A stretch of DNA of 64,000 nt from Molossus alvarezi (GCA_037176705.1 JBAWUJ010000054.1:372001-436000), one strand, 5' to 3'; shown: positions 21,902-33,945, counted from the first letter of the stretch. Program-made: numbers and translations. The notes: generated by a model not told the origin, from the letters alone.

Positions 21902-24680
21902 TTTTTTTTTTATTATTGATTAATTTTTGTTACAGATGTTTCTCCTTTTCCCCCCACTGATTCCCCCATTTCGCTCCCCCTCTGCCCTTTCCCCAGATTG
22001 TTCTCCATGTCCACTGTTCATGCATACATGCATATAAGTACTGTGGTCCATACCTCCCCCACCTTCCCCCTCTATAGGGGATTGTCAGTCTGTACCCTGC
22101 TTCCGCGTCTCTGGGACTACCCCATTCCTCAAACTTTTATGTTTATTATATTCCACAAATAAGTGAGATCATATGAAACTTGTCTTTCTCTGTTTGGCTT
22201 GTTTCACTTAGGATGATACTTTCAAGGTCCCTCCAAGTAGTCTCAAAGGATAAGAGATCTTTCTTTCTTACCGCTGCATAAGACTCCATTGTGTATATGT
22301 ACCACAGCTTTTGGATCCATTCATCTACTGATGGACACTTGGGCTGTTTCCAAATCTTAGTGATTGTAAATAATGCTGCTACAAACATGGGGGTACATAT
22401 ATTTTCTCTGATTGGTGTTTTATGCTTCTTGGGGTATATTCCTAGAAGTGGGATCACTGGGTCAAATGGAAGATCAATTTTTAATTTTCTGAGGTGACAC
22501 CATATTGTTCTTCATAGTGGCTGCACCAGTCTGCATTCCCACCAGCAGTGCACGAGAGTCCCCTTTTCTCCACACACTCGCCAACACTTGTTGTTTAATG
22601 ATTTGTTGATGGCGGCCATTCTGACAGGTGTGAGCTGATACCTCATTGTTGTTTTAATTTGCATCTCTCTGATGATTAGTGATGTTGAGCATTTCTTCAT
22701 ATGTCTCTTGGCCATTTGTATGTCCTGTTTGAAGAGGTGTCTATTCAGCTCCTCTGGCCATTTTAAAATTGGGTTCTTTGTCTTCCTTTCGTTGAGTTGT
22801 ATGAGCACCCTATATATATTGGAAATTAACCCCTTATCTGATACATCATTGGCAATGATGTTCTCCCATACAGTGGGTTGCCTTTCGATTTTGGTGATTG
22901 TTTCTTTCCCTGTGCTGAAGCTTTTTTAGTTTGATGTAGTCTCATGTGTTCATTTTTTCCTTTGTTTCTGTTGCCTTAGGTGATGTATCAGTGAAAATTC
23001 TGCTCCGTATGATGTCCGAAATTTTGTTGCCTACATTTTTTTGTAGAATTTTTATGCATTCACGGGTCACATTTAAGTCTTTTATCCATTTTGAGTTTAT
23101 TTTTGTGTATGGTGTAAGTTGATGGTCTAGTTTCATTTTTTTGCATGTAGCTGTCCAATTTTCCCAACACCATTTATTAAAGAGGCTGTCTTTACTCCAC
23201 ATTATGCTCTTGCCACCTTTGTCAAATATTAATTGAGCGTATTGCATTGGGTCCATTTCTGGGTTTTCAGTTTTGTTCCAATGGTCTATATGCCTGTTCT
23301 TGTGCCAGTACCAGGCTGCTTTGGTTACAGTCGCTTTGTAGTATAACCTGATATTTAGTATTGTGATCCTACCTACTTTGTTCTTCTTTTTCAAGATTGC
23401 TGTGGCTATTATCGGTCTTTTTTGGTTCCATATGAACTTCTGAAGTATTTGTTCTTGTTCTATGAAATATGTCGTTGGTATTTTGATGGGGATTGCATTG
23501 AATCTATAGATTGCTTTGGGAGTATGGACATTTTAATGATGTTAACTCTTCCAATCCATGAACAAGGTATGTGCTTCCACTTTATTATATTTTCCTCTAT
23601 TTCTTTTTTCAATACCTGTAGTTTTCTGCAAATAGGTCCTTTACTTCTTTGGTTAAGTTTATTCCTAGGTATCTTAATTTTTTTGGCGCGATGGTGAATG
23701 GGATTGTTTTTTCAGTTTCTCTTTCTGTGAGTTCATCATTGGTGTACAAGAATGCTGTCAACTTCTTGATGTTAATTTTGTATCCTACTACTTTGCCAAA
23801 TTCATTTATTAAGTCTAGTAGATTTTTGATGGAGTCTTTAGTGTTTTCTATGTATAATATCATGTCATCTGCAAATAATGACAGTTTCACTTCCTCCTTT
23901 CCAATTTGGATCCCTTTTATGTTTTCTTCATATCTGATTGCTGTTGCTAAGACTTCCAGTACAATGTTAAATAAGAGTGGCGAAAGTGGACATCCCTGTC
24001 TTGTTCTTGTTCTTAGTAGAAATGTTTTTAGTTTCTGTCCCTTGAGTATGTTGTTGACTGTAGGTCTTTCATATATAACCCTTATTATGTTGAGATATGA
24101 TCCTTCTATTCCCACATTGATGAGCATTTTTATCTCGAAGGCTTTTTCAGCATCTATTGATATTATCATGTGATTTTTTTCTTCATTTTGTTGATGTGGT
24201 ATATCACATTTATGGATTTGCAAATATTGTACCAGCCTTGCATCCCTGGGATGAATCCCACTTGGTCATGGTGGATAATTTTTTTGGTGTATTGCTGGAT
24301 CCAATTTGCTAGTATTTTGTTTAGGATTTTGGCATCTATGTTCATCAGGGATACTGGCCATGTAGTTTTCTTTCTTTGTTGTGTTTTTTTTCTGGTTTTG
24401 GAATTAGAATTATGCTGGCCTCATAGAATGAGTTTGGAAGTATTCCTTCTTCTTGAATTTTTTGAAATAGTTTGAGAAGAATGGGTATTAGTTCTTTGAA
24501 TGTTTGGTAAAACTCCCCCGTGAAGCCATCTGGGCCTGGGCTTTTGTTTGCTGGAAGAGTCTTGATTACATCTTTAATTTCTTCTGTTGTTATTGTTCTG
24601 TTCAAGTTTTCTATCTCTTTCTGATCCAGTTTTTGGAGACTATGTGTTTCTAGAAATTTGTCCAGTTCGCTTAGTCTCAT
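21902..24680 (-). mobile_element. L1-C, antisense 5'-truncated LINE-1
   Basis: The minus-strand L1 3' end is at about 21902 (T-rich tract), with 3'UTR to about 22145 and ORF2 rising to about 24680. The 5' end is truncated near ORF2 codon 424 ([12 protein letters not shown]). No matching target-site duplication is visible: the left neighbour is satellite and the right neighbour is the edge of a segmental duplication. Confidence 0.9.
22146..24680 (-). pseudogene. L1-C ORF2 fragment, broken
   Basis: Minus-strand remains of ORF2 from about codon 424 to the stop. Readable blocks include [17 protein letters not shown] near 24500, [19 protein letters not shown] near 23970, the catalytic [11 protein letters not shown] near 23860, and [14 protein letters not shown] near 23290. 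The zinc-knuckle-like block near 22580 reads [18 protein letters not shown]. Several frameshifts and stops separate these. Reverse transcriptase of this family copies L1 RNA at the nicked target, but this copy lacks the endonuclease. Confidence 0.88.
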
Positions 24681-24926
24681 TTCCACTTACCCTGAACCTC
24701 CTAAGAACACAGTCACCATGACATATATAGACACAATAAATATTTTGGTGTATATAATATCTGCATTGAAACCATATTATATTCTCTCTGTAGATGGAGG
24801 CCAGGTAGATTCACGGAACACTTCACATAGTTGATTCTTATTGACTGTTCAATGCACAAATAAAAACACATATAACAAACATAAACATCATGTCTATTTT
24901 TTTTTATTTCCCAAAAAAGCTAAAAT

Positions 24927-25264
24927 ACAAAGAGAGGCTCTGAAGCAGAAAAACACAAATACCACATGATCTCACTTATATATGAAATATAATGAACATA
25001 ACTGTCTGAGGAATACAGTAGACCCAGAAACCTGGAAGTAGTGCACAGACTGACATCCCACAGAAGAAAGGATGGGGGGGTGGGAAATGATAAACCACAG
25101 AACTTATATTCATGTATGCATGACCAATAAATATGGACAACTAAGCCGGGGACAAGGCGGGGGTGGGGTGGGGAGGGGGTGCAAATATGGTAAAAAAGGT
25201 AAAATATCTGTAACAAAAATATAAATAAAAACTTAAAAAATAAAGATAAAAACAAAGAGAGGCT
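24927..25264 (+). mobile_element. L1-D, 3'-end L1 insertion with 13-bp duplications
   Basis: A 312-base L1 tail (end of ORF2, 3'UTR, A-rich end; 24940-25251) flanked by ACAAAGAGAGGCT at 24927-24939 and 25252-25264. Duplication copy 2 has a single uninterrupted ACAAAGAGAGGCT near 29511, so this insertion came after the segmental duplication. Confidence 0.9.
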
Positions 25265-26350
25265 TTGCAGTATAGATACAAGGCAGCGATCCTACCTCAA
25301 GGCTATCAGATTGGAAAGATTCTTCATCCTTACACAACTTATCCTATATCTCAACTAATGACAAGCTAACTGAAGCTGCTAGGAATGGACTATTTAACTG
25401 GATCAAATGGATGTTGGGTGTAGACAAAGCCCTGCAATGAGCTGAGTGACCTACACAATAGTCCATTCTAGGTTGCTCAGGAAAAAATAAACTCAGTTGC
25501 TTCTGCATGGTCTCAAACGTGATCAGCAGTAGAAGCAATAATTCCATAGGAAGAGCACTTGAGGGGAACAGTCCAAGGAGATGAGTGAAAATTTATTGAA
25601 GGAAATAATGGGACAGCAACTAAATGGCTTAGAGTTTTAGAAGAGAAACATGGAAGAATATGTAACAATGAGCCATATAAGGGCATGTTACATGGCCAGG
25701 AAGGTAAAAAGTCACTCAGAACTTAAAATAGCCCAAAAGTGGTAGTATTCTCAAGAACTGAAGAAGAGGTAGAGTACAGAGATACCCAATCGAAGACCCC
25801 ATCACATTCATGTATTTTCATAGCCAATGTATTCTCATTAAATTTTATTCCTCATCAGACACTAGGCACTCACTACCCTCATCATTCATTCCTTTGCACC
25901 TCCTCCATGCATCTGAATTCTCCATGCTCTACCTTAGTCCCTAGCAAATAAAGACTTACAATTTTTCTGTATCCTAAATCCATAGACTACTTGTGTCTCT
26001 CTTTTTAGATTATATGGAAATGGAAAAACACAGTATATACTTTGTGTCTGGTCCCTTTCACTCCTCATTCTATTTGCATAATTTGTTTATGTTGCATGTA
26101 ACACTAGTATGTTCATTCTTGATATGTAATGCCATTGCATGAATATTATTTTCTTACTGATTATACATTTCTGAGCATTTGGGTTGCTTTGAGTCTGGGA
26201 CAACTTGAAAAGCGGATGTTCTGAACATTCTATATCAGGTATTTTTCACATTGGACATATTTCTGATTGGTGAATGCTTAAGAGTTTAATTGCTCAGTGT
26301 TAGTTTTCATAGTCTATCATAATGCCTACAAAACTCAACCTTTCGTACTT

Positions 26351-26600
26351 TTTTTTTTTATCCTAACCAGAGAACATTTTTTCCATTTTTTGTTCAGATA
26401 GAGCGGGAGGGAGAGAGAGAGAGAAAGAGAGAGAGAGCGAAACATCGACGTGAAGGGACACATCAAGTGGCTGCCACCCGCATGACCAACCAGGGCCAGG
26501 GACAAACTGCAACCAAGGTACATGCCCTTAGCAGGAACTGAACCCGGGTCTCTCTGTACCACAGGCCGACGCTCCAACCGCTGAGCCAAACTGGCCAGGG
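26351..26600 (-). mobile_element. VES-type SINE in duplication copy 1
   Basis: Antisense SINE with the same head, B-box and tail as the one at 20748-21010. It is flanked by CAACCTTTCGTACTT and CAACCTTTTGTACTT. The same insertion with the same flanks occurs in copy 2 at about 30613-30846, so it is older than the duplication. Confidence 0.9.
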
Positions 26601-26954
26601 CAACCTTTTGTACTTTTATTTTCTAATACCAGCACATTATTGCACATTTAATCTTACACGCTCTCCTCCGCACTCTGCCATTTTTGTCAAAGTCCAGGTG
26701 TTTGTTTTCTTATACACATTGATTTTCACATCCTCATGATCTGTGATGTATGCCTAACACACAAATTCCACTAGTCTCAAAGAGAATATTGTCAGTAAAG
26801 CATTCCTTATCTAAACCATATAGCATATAACACACACACACACCTCCATAATTTTAGGAAATGCAATCTACATACATACATACGTGTTGCATAATACAGA
26901 GCCACAAAGCACACAGCCCATTCTCAGTCACACAAAACTCGTCCCATATGCAGA

Positions 26955-27661
26955 TTTTCAAACACCAAATCAATGACACACTAAACATTAACCCAGTTTG
27001 ATCCAACATGTTGTGGGCTTGTGTAAACACCACGCAAATTATAGTCACCTCCCCATACTGCTACAAATGTGAATAACACATAAAAAGACACATTCATGAA
27101 AGATGCTGAAAATCTTAACTAGTTAAAAATGAGTATTGAGGTTGGTTAACATTGAAACAGAGACAGTGACATATTACTAATGCACACTTTAATTACTTCT
27201 AAAATAAAAACTTATTTTATACATCCCTATATATATTCAATCAACATATATATCAGTAAAAGTAAATATACATACAGAAGACATTATAAAATTTGAACCA
27301 CATATACCCTAATTGTACACTTTTTTCATCAGGAGATTTAGTGCATATCTAACATTTAGTTCCTGCATACTGTTTTTGAGGCATAGTTCTAAGTTTTTGA
27401 TAATGGTATAGATCTCCAGTAATGTCACATACAAGATACCCAAACCCACTGACATCCACCAAATACGCAACTGAAATGTGTTTACTTAAAGTTTGGAGGA
27501 AATAAAACTTTCCGTGGGAAAACCACCTTAATTTCGATGAAAGCAAGTGTCATGTGTGGTGATGATGCCTGATGTGTAATGCCCACTCAATGTGAAGTTT
27601 TGAATAACACAAACCCTTGAAAATGCCTCATTTCTGTTCTTTTGAAAATTCCATTTCTCAG
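26955..27661. other. AT-rich unique sequence between the duplication copies
   Basis: No L1, SINE or convincing gene is seen. A pyrimidine-rich stretch ending in CAG closes it at 27661 and looks like a splice acceptor for the segment that follows. Confidence 0.5.
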
Positions 27662-27805
27662 GACTTAACACCGAAGATTATGGTTCTCAGCCTGAGTCGT
27701 TCATGAAGGTGATAGACCTTACTCAAACACATGAAGATAACACTTCGACTTCTACCGATATTACCCGTGTCTACGGCCCATCCAGGGCTCCACTCGGCAA
27801 TGAGG
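27662..27805 (+). other. Possible 144-bp internal exon, unidentified
   Basis: Preceded by a pyrimidine-rich tract and TTTCTCAG, and followed by AGG/GTGAGG, a plausible donor. Between them one frame is open (LNTEDYGSQPESF, then MKVIDLTQTHEDNTSTSTD, then ITRVYGPSRAPLGNEG). It would start and end in phase 1, a symmetric exon. The stretch has about seven CpGs in an otherwise CpG-poor neighbourhood. The peptide is acidic and Ser/Thr-rich with no domain I recognise. The frame also stays open past the donor to 27906. It may instead be chance or an old retrocopy. Confidence 0.3.
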
Positions 27806-27844
27806 GTGAGGAATATGCTGCGGTGGCATCTGATATTGAACAAG

Positions 27845-28015
27845 AGATGCAGCCGAGCTGCTTAGCCTGGTCTCTACTAAGTCTACTTTCTCCTCCAACA
27901 CAGTGAGGGCTTGAGGGCTGACAGACTAGTACTAATGTTTCTGCAGAGGGACATACAGGGAGTGTGACTTCAAGGACAAGGCAAGGTCCCTCAGCAGAAT
28001 TTTCCTACATAGCAT
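27845..28015 (+). repeat. Diverged local repeat, copy 1
   Basis: GAGATGCAG(C/T)CGAGCTGCT, GACTAGTACTAA, CAAGGTCCCTCAGCA and TCCTACATAGC occur in the same order here and at 28731-28905, about 886 bases apart. The similarity is patchy, so this is an old local duplication or an old dispersed repeat. Confidence 0.6.
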
Positions 28016-28730
28016 GACTGGGACAGCTGTGGCTGAGGTAGTGGACAGTGCCCATATGTGGGTGTGGGTTCAGACAGAACCTTCCCCTCAGATGAGCACA
28101 AACACATATCCTCACATATGCACATCTGTCTTCCTTCATACCAGGTGTGGCCCCATTTCCCCTACTTTTTCCTTGTTAGCTCGAGACACAGGCCTTCCCT
28201 CCACATCTATCATTTCCACTCTCTAGTAGCACTACTCAGGTACAACCTTACCTCCATCCTTCACACAATGATTTCCAGACCTACCCATTTACACACTAGT
28301 TCATCAAAGAATAAACACCCCTCACACAAATCATCTGGATTACATTTTTCAATCTAGGTCAACCTTTAGCAAACTCATATGCCCTGAGGATAATGAACGT
28401 TCTTTCAGCTGTTGTTTTTCTAATCCACTTGACTCGTCAGCACCAGGCTTTCAGACCTTCATAGAGCTGAATGTTCTGGGATCTCACACACAGCTCTCTT
28501 GCATTCTCCATCTCACAGGAAGAACAGGCACCACTCCTGTTCACAGGTGCTGTCACACCACATAACACACGTGCACACACCCCCATTCACCATCCCCATT
28601 ACCTACATCAGAAACACTCACCAGATATGTCGCTGCGCATACATACAACTCTGCAGTGCATTCATACAAAGGAGCATCCTCATTTCCACCACGTTATACA
28701 TGTAAACCCCCCAAACAAATCTTTGACAAG
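28016..28730. other. Unassigned sequence between the diverged local repeats
   Basis: C- and A-rich with many ACACAC and CCATT runs. Open frames here have no recognisable domains and I see no splice or promoter pattern that supports a gene. Confidence 0.4.
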
Positions 28731-28905
28731 AGATGCAGTCGAGCTGCTCAACCCAGTTTCTACTTAGATCCCTTTCCCCTCAAAATCAGGAAGGGCTTCA
28801 GGGCAGCCCGACTAGTACTAAAATTCCGCAGAAAGACAAGAGGGTGTGTGCCTTCAAAGACAGGGCAAGGTCCCTCAGCACTAATCTCCTACATAGCTGG
28901 GGTTT
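28731..28905 (+). repeat. Diverged local repeat, copy 2
   Basis: Partner of 27845-28015, with the ordered blocks GAGATGCAGTCGAGCTGCT, GACTAGTACTAAAATT and CAAGGTCCCTCAGCAC. Confidence 0.6.
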
Positions 28906-29250
28906 CACATAAACACACTTTTACCACATGTTTACACAGGGCATGTGCATTTTAACTCCTACAAACTTTGCACACATATTCTCATTTATTTATATTTGAA
29001 GAATTTTTTCTAGCATTTTACCAAATCCAGCAAAATGTTTCAATTTTGGGAACCCAGAAGCCTTTATCCCTGTGTAGGAGTAAATGGAAGAGAATGGCGG
29101 GGCACCCAGGAGGTTTATATTGCAATGCCTGGAAGTCTCACATGTCATTTCCATTTATTTTCCATTGTAGAACCATAATCGTATGGTCAGAACTACCTGC
29201 AAAGGGAGCTGATGAATATAATACAGTTGCATTTCCAGGGAGAAAAGCAT
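28906..29250. other. Unassigned sequence before duplication copy 2
   Basis: No element or gene recognised. It ends at TCCAGGGAGAAAAGCATC just before the edge of duplication copy 2. The matching position of copy 1 is occupied by L1-C. Confidence 0.4.
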
Positions 29251-31200
29251 CATTAGTCTCATTTCCACTTACACTGAACCTCCTGTCTAAGAACAGTCAC
29301 CATGACATACGTTGACATAATAAATGTTATGGTGCATATACTATTTGCATAGGAAGCTTATTATATTCTCTGTGTAGATGGAGGCCCGGTGGATTCACGG
29401 AACACTTCACATAGTTGATTCTTATTGACTGTTCAGTGCACAAATAAAAACACATATAACAAACACAAACATCATGTCTATTATTTTTATTTCCCAAGAA
29501 AGCTAAAAATACAAAGAGAGGCTTTGCAGTATAGACACAAGGCAGCGACCCTACCTCAAGGCTATAGAATTGGAAAGATTCTTCATCCTCACACAACTTA
29601 TCCTACATCTCACCTAATGACAAGCTAACTGAGGCTGCTAGGAATGGACTATTTAATCGGATTAAAGGTATGTTGGGTGTAGAGAAAACCTAGCAATGAG
29701 CTGAGTGACATACCCAATAGTCCACTCAAGGTTGCTCAGTACAAAAATCAACTCAGTTGCTTCTGCATTGTCTCAAATGTGATCAGCAGTAAAGCAATAA
29801 TTCCACAGGAAGAGCACTTGAAAGGACGGGAGCTGTCCAAGGAGATGAGTGAAAATTTATTGGAGGAAATGATGGGAGAACAACTAAGTGCCTTAGAGTT
29901 TCAGGAGAGGAACATGGAAGAATATGCTACTATGAGCCATATAAGGGCATGTTACATGGCCAGGATGGTAAAAAGGCACTCACAACTTTTAACAGCCTCA
30001 AAGTGGTAGGATCCTCAAGAACTGAACTAGAGGTAGAGTACAGAGATACCCAATCGAAGACCCCATCACATTCATGTATTTTCATAGCCAATGTTTTCTC
30101 ATTCAATTTCATCCCTCGTCAGACCCTCGGCACTCACTATCCTCATCATTCATTCCTTTGCACCTCCTCCGTGCATCTGAATTCTCCATGCTCTACCTTA
30201 GTCCCCAGCAAATAAAGACTTATACTATCTCTGCCTCCTAAAGCCATAGACTATTAGTGTCTCTCCTTTTAGATTAATGGAAATGGAAAAGCACAGTATA
30301 TACTTTGTGTTGGTCCCTTTCACTCCTCATTCTATTTGCATAATTTGTTTACATTGCATGTAACACTAGTATGTTCATTCTTGATATATAATGTCATTGC
30401 ATGAATAATATTTTCTTACTGATTACGCATTTCTGAACATTTGGGTTGTTTTGAGTCTGGGACAACTTGAAAAGCTGATGTTCTGAACATTCTATATCAG
30501 GTATTTTTCACATTGGACATATTTCTGATTGGTGAATGCTTAAGAGTTTAATTGCTCAGTGTTAGTTTTCATAGTCTATCCTAATGCCTACAAAACTCAA
30601 CCTTTCGTACTTTTTTTTCTTTTATCCTCACCCGAGGGCATTTTTTCCATTTTTGGTTCAGATAGAGCGGGAGGGAGAGAGAGAGAGTGAAACATCGACG
30701 TGAAGGGACACATCGAGTGGCTCCCACCAGCACCACCAACCTGGGCCGTGGACAAACTGCAAGCGAGGTACCCTTAGCGGGAACCGAACCCGGGTCTCTC
30801 TATACTGCAGGCTGATGCTCCAACTGCTGAGCCAAACCGGCCAGGGCAACCTTTCATACTTTTATTTTCTAATACCAGCACGTTATTGCACACTTAATCT
30901 TACACACTCTCCTCCACACTCTGCCATTTTTGTCAAAGTCCAAGTGTTTGTTTTCTTATACACGTTGATTTTCACATCCTCATGATCTGTGATATATGCC
31001 TAACACACAAATTCCACTAGTCTCAAAGAGAATATTGTCAGTAAAGCATTCCTTATCTAAACCATATAGCATATAACACACACACACCACTCCATAATTT
31101 TAGGAAATGCAATCTACATACATACATACGTGTTGCATAATACAGAGCCACAAAGCACACAGCCCATTCTCAGTCACACAAAACTTGTCCCACATGCAGA
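29251..31200. repeat. Segmental duplication, copy 2
   Basis: Partner of 24676-26954 in direct orientation, about 4.6 kb downstream. It lacks L1-D and keeps the shared SINE. A 76-codon frame at 29779-30009 is broken by a stop in copy 1, which argues against it being a conserved gene. Both copies contain CCTAGCAAATAAAGACTTA-like or CCCAGCAAATAAAGACTTA-like sequence with a poly(A)-type AATAAA, so the unit may include a former 3' exon. Confidence 0.88.
30613..30846 (-). mobile_element. VES-type SINE in duplication copy 2
   Basis: Same insertion as at 26351-26600: same flanks CAACCTTTCGTAC on the left and CAACCTTTCATAC on the right. It is the duplicated copy of one ancestral SINE. Confidence 0.9.
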
Positions 31201-31339
31201 CAGTTCATGTGCAGGAGCAGTGGCAGCCACCAGCCTGAAGGCAGATTGCCGAAGTTCTGTACATCAAACCTGCAGTTTATTTGCTTGACATTAGTACAAA
31301 AGATGACATTCTTTCAAGTTGGAATCATATTTGTTTTAA

Positions 31340-32470
31340 AGCAATGATTCTCAGTGTGGTCCATGGTCCCCCGGAGTTCCCAAGACACATTCAAAAGGTC
31401 TGCAAGGTTAAAATTTTTTTCATAGTAATATTCATATTATATGCCTTTTTCACTGGTTTGCTGTTTGCAGTGATGTTTGGAAAACAATGATGGGTAAAAG
31501 CCTGGAGTCTTAGCCCACATCAAATTAGGAGTACTAATGGCACTAGCAGACAGCACTAGTCTTAACGGTCTTGATTGCAATGAATTTGCAGTTAGAAAGA
31601 AAGAGCCAGTTCCGTTTCAGAATGTCCTTGATGAGGTGATACAAGTTATTGATTTTATTAAATCATGACCCTTGAGTACATGGTATTTAATATTCTGTGT
31701 GGTAAAATGGGAAGTACACATACAAAGCATTTTTGGTTCAAGCTATAATTGTCTTATACAAAAATGTTTAGTTGGAATGCCAGCCTAACTAGTTCATGGA
31801 AAATAATTTTTACTTAGAAAGAATAGCTAATAGATAATGTATGGTTATTTGGACTTAGTTAATTGACAGATACATCTCAGAATGAATGAAGCGAGGTTGT
31901 CTCTTTAAGGGGAACAACATAGAGTATTTCTTACAAATGATAAAATTTTTGTTTTCAAAGAAAAACTGGAATTTTGAAAAACTTGCATTGCTAGCTTAAT
32001 GGCTTTCTAATACTTAAAGTCAATCTTGATGTTATCAGTTGGATTAATAAAATTTTAAATATATACTTTATAATGAAATATATCAGCATTTGGAAGACTG
32101 GTGTGATTCAATGAGTTAATGTTTTCCAAAAGACTTGCATGACACTAAAATAAATAGTGCATTGATAAAGTCTATTGAAATGCAAAATAAACCAATGGAT
32201 TTTAATGAAAAAATATTATAAAAAGTTAAATGATATAATTTCATATTCTTCATTGCATCTAACCCTTAAGACTCTACCTAATGTTGAATTTTGCTCTAAT
32301 ATCAATGCATATATAAATATAACTATCTGAAAAGACTAATAAAATACTTCTCCTTTTTCCAACTACATATCTGTTGAGTCCATATTCTCTTCATATACTT
32401 CAACTAAAACAGATCTCAACACACTGAATGCAGAACTAGATATGAAAATTCAGTTTTATTCTGGAGAGCC
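31340..32470 (+). pseudogene. Decayed hAT-superfamily DNA transposon
   Basis: Starts with CAATGATTCTCAGTGTGGTCC, like the terminal repeats of mammalian hAT elements. Fragments of a transposase can be read across frames. Near 31590 is VRKKEPVPFQNVLDEVIQVI, followed by DFIKS and PLST. Near 32340 is SPFSNYISVESIFSSYTSTK followed by NTLNAELDMKIQ, which corresponds to the conserved hAT C-terminal dimerisation block (FPTTYLCEAGFSSYTSTK in relatives such as the ZBED/Zaphod group). Stops and frameshifts are frequent and the first half of the protein is missing. The transposase would have cut and pasted the element; this copy is dead. The exact subfamily is not resolved. Confidence 0.7.
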
Positions 32471-32471
32471 A

Positions 32472-32640
32472 TGGGATATTCTGAAAACATCTATTCACTC
32501 ATTGAATAAAGAAAATGAAAGAATCATTTTTTTCTGTTTTTGAATCAAGTTCAAGTTTTTGTTTTTCTGCTATGTGCTATCACCTTCTCCTTTTCTCTTT
32601 GACTTTCCTTTTTCTTGCCAGTAAAAAGATACTTGGCCCA
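32472..32640 (+). repeat. 169-bp duplicated segment, copy 1
   Basis: Nearly identical (only about two differences, in a GACTTTCCTTTTTCTTGCC-type stretch) to 33777-33945. Here it runs on into GGCCCAAAGCATGAAGG and further unique sequence, so this looks like the original locus. Confidence 0.92.
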
Positions 32641-32684
32641 AAGCATGAAGGACTCATCCTAATTTATAATTTTAATGTACTATA

Positions 32685-32800
32685 CAGTTTACTTAGCATG
32701 TTTATCACCAGTACCTTACTTGAAACTCACAACAGCTCTACGCAGAAGGCAAGGCAGGTATTAAAATGCTACAACTATTTTCTAATTTATACAAGTAAGT
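32685..32800 (+). repeat. Probable MIR fragment
   Basis: CACCAGTACCTTACTTGAAACTCACAACAGCTCTACGCAGAAGGCAAGG resembles the MIR segment with CTCACAACAACCCTGTGAGGTAGGTATTA. It is short and diverged. Confidence 0.4.
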
Positions 32801-33776
32801 GAAAAATATTCTGCGATACCTAAGTTCATAGTTTTCAGAGTCCCTACGCCTCAGGTTTTCAGTCACACTTCAGGATTCTTTCCCTTAGCTTGTGACATTC
32901 CCAAGAGTCCTAGAAATTGTTTAAAATGAGGTGGATAAAATGAACCAGCTATTCAGTTGATATAGGGTGTTTTTCTTTAACACCTACAAAATGTATTATT
33001 AAACAAAAATAAAAGTTTAATAATTTAAATGTCTTCTTCTCATCACATTGGTTAACTTATCAGCCTTAATTGTTGGTCTTCTAGTGGTTTCTAAGCACTT
33101 AGCAGTCCCAGAAAGTGACACAGATTCTAGGAGCAGAAACACTGAACACCTGGAAGTAGTTCAAAGAAAAATAATGATGCAGAGAATGGATAAGCCCATG
33201 CATGAGGAAAGATTAAAGGAGCATGTGTATTTAACTGGCTAAGTAATAAATAATGAGCACCAGAGAATATTATGAATATTTGAAAGGTGCAAGTGCATTA
33301 TCCAAGCTTAAAGTTGGTAGAAATAATAAAATTTTATTAAAATATAAACAAACGAGTCTATCTTAGTTGGTGAAAAGAATCATCAAATTATAGTATTCTA
33401 AAGAAAATAGCACACATCATTTAAAATAATCTAACAAAGAATTGAGTTGGAATTATAAATAACACCCAAATCTGTGCATCCTTCTGTCAGTCTCCTAATG
33501 AGTTCATTTGCCTTGTTGACATGTACATTTTTCTTGTGAACCCCTGAGGCTACTGGAAACCCTGGACAAATCATCTGCCAGTGCTTTCTCTTGCCAACAT
33601 GTTACACTAGGTTATATACACTCAAGTTTAATTAATGAGAAATAATATGAACTATATGTCACTAAATGTTACCAAGGTTCTTATCTAAAGAGCTTTCTTC
33701 CTTGTCCATGAATTATTGGGCTATTATACAGGAAACCATGTAATTTCCTAGAATACAACACTACCTATAGCATAAT
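32801..33776. other. AT-rich sequence with no recognised gene
   Basis: No transposon family assigned with confidence. A 64-codon frame at 33048-33242 has no recognisable domain, no promoter and no splice support. Confidence 0.4.
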
Positions 33777-33945
33777 TGGGATATTCTGAAAACATCTATT
33801 CACTCATTGAATAAAGAAAATGAAAGAATCATTTTTTTCTGTTTTTGAATCAAGTTCAAGTTTTTGTTTTTCTGCTATGTGCTATCACCTTCTCCTTTTC
33901 TCTTTGACTGTCCTTTTGCTTGCCAGTAAAAAGATACTTGGCCCA
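33777..33945 (+). repeat. 169-bp duplicated segment, copy 2, fused to SINE
   Basis: Copy of 32472-32640. Its right edge coincides with the 5' end of the SINE at 33941 through a shared GCCCA. Confidence 0.92.

Larger units (their letters stand above)
24676..26954. repeat. Segmental duplication, copy 1
   Basis: Matches 29251-31200 over its whole length once the inserted L1-D is removed. Both begin at TTAGTCTCATTTCCACTTAC and both end at CATGCAGA. A few percent of scattered substitutions and small indels separate them. Both contain a VES SINE at the same place. Confidence 0.88.

Noticed and set aside
29779..30009. 76-codon frame ELSKEMSENLLEEMMGEQ in duplication copy 2
   Set aside because: The matching frame in copy 1 has a stop after GLEF and other changes; no domain recognised. 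Kept only as a note under the duplication.
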